Below, piece after piece: positions 37,924-38,644 of a stretch of DNA of 38,644 nucleotides. The notes beneath the pieces are model-generated. The model did no database searches. It was not told the origin of the DNA and worked only from the letters and a program-made list of their open reading frames with translations. A program made the translations under genes and the position numbers. Source of the DNA: Calditrichota bacterium (GTDB lineage Bacteria > Electryoneota > B3-LCP); assembly GCA_020051775.1 (NCBI GenBank), contig JAGVQJ010000050.1, positions 1-38,644 on the forward strand. Direction: 5' to 3'. Each line of letters starts with the position of its first letter. Position 1 is the first letter of the stretch.

Positions 37924-38644
37924 ATGCGCTTATCTGACTTTCAATTCCAACTTCCCGAACAGTTGATCGCGCAGTTCCCCCTGCCGCAGCGCGATGAATC
38001 CAAGCTATTAATTATTGATCGCTCCAGTGGTCAATTTTCAGACGTTCGTTTTCGCGATCTGGTGGACTATCTCTCCCCCGGCGATGCCATTGTCATCAAC
38101 GAGACGAAAGTGTTCCCCGCTCGCCTGCGTGGTCGTAAAGAAAAATCGGATTCCTGGATCGAAGTGTTTCTACTGCGAGAATTACACGATTGTCTATGGG
38201 AAGTGTTAGTCCGACCGGCACGCAAAATCAGGACGGGAAACATTATCGAATTTACCGATAACGTCTCTTGCCAAGTCGTGGACAACACGGTCGCCGGCGG
38301 GCGAGTCGTGCGATTTAATTGCGAGGGAGATTTCCGGCAGAAGGTGGAAAATCTGGGGGAACCGCCGCTGCCACCCTACATCAAGCGGCCCTTGCAACCC
38401 GAAGACCGCGAATGTTACCAGACAGTTTATGCCAAAGTATCCGGAGCGGTGGCGGCACCGACCGCCGGGCTGCATTTTACGCTCGAACTGTTAAATCTCA
38501 TTCGCGCCAAAGGTGTTAAGATCATACCCCTCGTATTGCATGTGGGTTATGGGACCTTTCGGCCCGTGGGCCTGGAGGAGTTGTCTCGCCACCAGATGGA
38601 ATCGGAATATTTCCACATTAGCCCGGAAGCCTCCGAAGCCGTCA
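37924..38644 (+). CDS. queA: S-adenosylmethionine:tRNA ribosyltransferase-isomerase QueA (cut by window end)
   Basis: QueA transfers ribose from SAM to preQ1-modified tRNA, giving epoxyqueuosine. The visible 240 residues include the family start MRLSDFQFQLPEQLIAQFPL and AIVINETKVFPARLRG. Further marks are GEPPLPPYIKR, QTVYAKVSGAVAAPTAGLHF, LHVGYGTFRPV and the EYFHISPEA stretch. A GAGGTG site precedes ATG. The C-terminal part lies beyond the window edge. queA after ruvB is a common arrangement. Confidence 0.96.
   Translation, partial: MRLSDFQFQLPEQLIAQFPLPQRDESKLLIIDRSSGQFSDVRFRDLVDYLSPGDAIVINETKVFPARLRGRKEKSDSWIEVFLLRELHDCLWEVLVRPARKIRTGNIIEFTDNVSCQVVDNTVAGGRVVRFNCEGDFRQKVENLGEPPLPPYIKRPLQPEDRECYQTVYAKVSGAVAAPTAGLHFTLELLNLIRAKGVKIIPLVLHVGYGTFRPVGLEELSRHQMESEYFHISPEASEAV

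Noticed and set aside
1-38644. CRISPR arrays, tRNA or rRNA genes, prophage or insertion sequence
   Set aside because: No regularly spaced repeats, cloverleaf-like or rRNA sequence, integrase, transposase or phage structural genes were seen.

Overview
The window reads as chromosomal DNA of a Gram-negative, flagellated bacterium. It encodes both outer-membrane flagellar rings (FlgH, FlgI), a PorT-like beta-barrel and a second outer-membrane barrel, together with conserved housekeeping genes. The outer-membrane protein types and the short-type aconitase recall candidate phyla around the FCB group (Zixibacteria or KSB1-like lineages). That placement is a guess from protein style, not a proven assignment. 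There is no sign of a prophage, plasmid, CRISPR array or RNA gene.

Region 1 (1-22437, all minus strand): the 5' part of mutS lies at the left edge, then a flagellar locus read from right to left. It starts with flgF, flgG, flgA, flgH, flgI, flgJ, flgN, flgK, a lone CheY-like receiver and flgL. Five glycosyltransferase genes follow (GT9; CgeB-like plus TPR; Maf_N-like fused to CgeB-like; GT9; CgeB-like). Then come an unknown flagellar-locus protein, a FliT-like chaperone candidate, flagellin fliC, the cap gene fliD, its chaperone fliS, and a FlgM-like protein with two tandem repeats. A sigma-54 type promoter precedes flgF and a sigma-28 type promoter precedes fliC, the expected order for a flagellar cascade. 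The glycosyltransferases are packed between flgL and the filament genes, which points to a flagellin (or hook/filament protein) glycosylation island.

Region 2 (22438-26211): two cold-shock genes share a duplicated leader of about 100 nt, with a methyltransferase between them. A HicBA toxin-antitoxin pair and a putative secreted protein of unknown function follow. Several dispersed palindromic repeats sit in the gaps.

Region 3 (26212-31224, minus strand): aconitase and NADP-type isocitrate dehydrogenase flank a tightly packed four-gene cassette: a 60-aa protein, a nucleotidyltransferase, a CxxC/HNH-like protein and a DUF2442 gene with an apparent one-base frameshift at its third codon. Gaps are so small that the cassette appears to be read through from acn to icd. 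This TCA-embedded cassette is one of the two most unusual features here; the other is the glycosyltransferase island with its Maf_N-CgeB fusion.

Region 4 (31411-34650, minus strand): a ModA-like lipoprotein and two outer-membrane beta-barrel proteins. The two barrel genes have near-identical TTGACA-N17-TATATT promoters.

Region 5 (34996-38644, plus strand): the classic yebC-ruvC-ruvA-ruvB-queA operon, with queA cut by the window edge.
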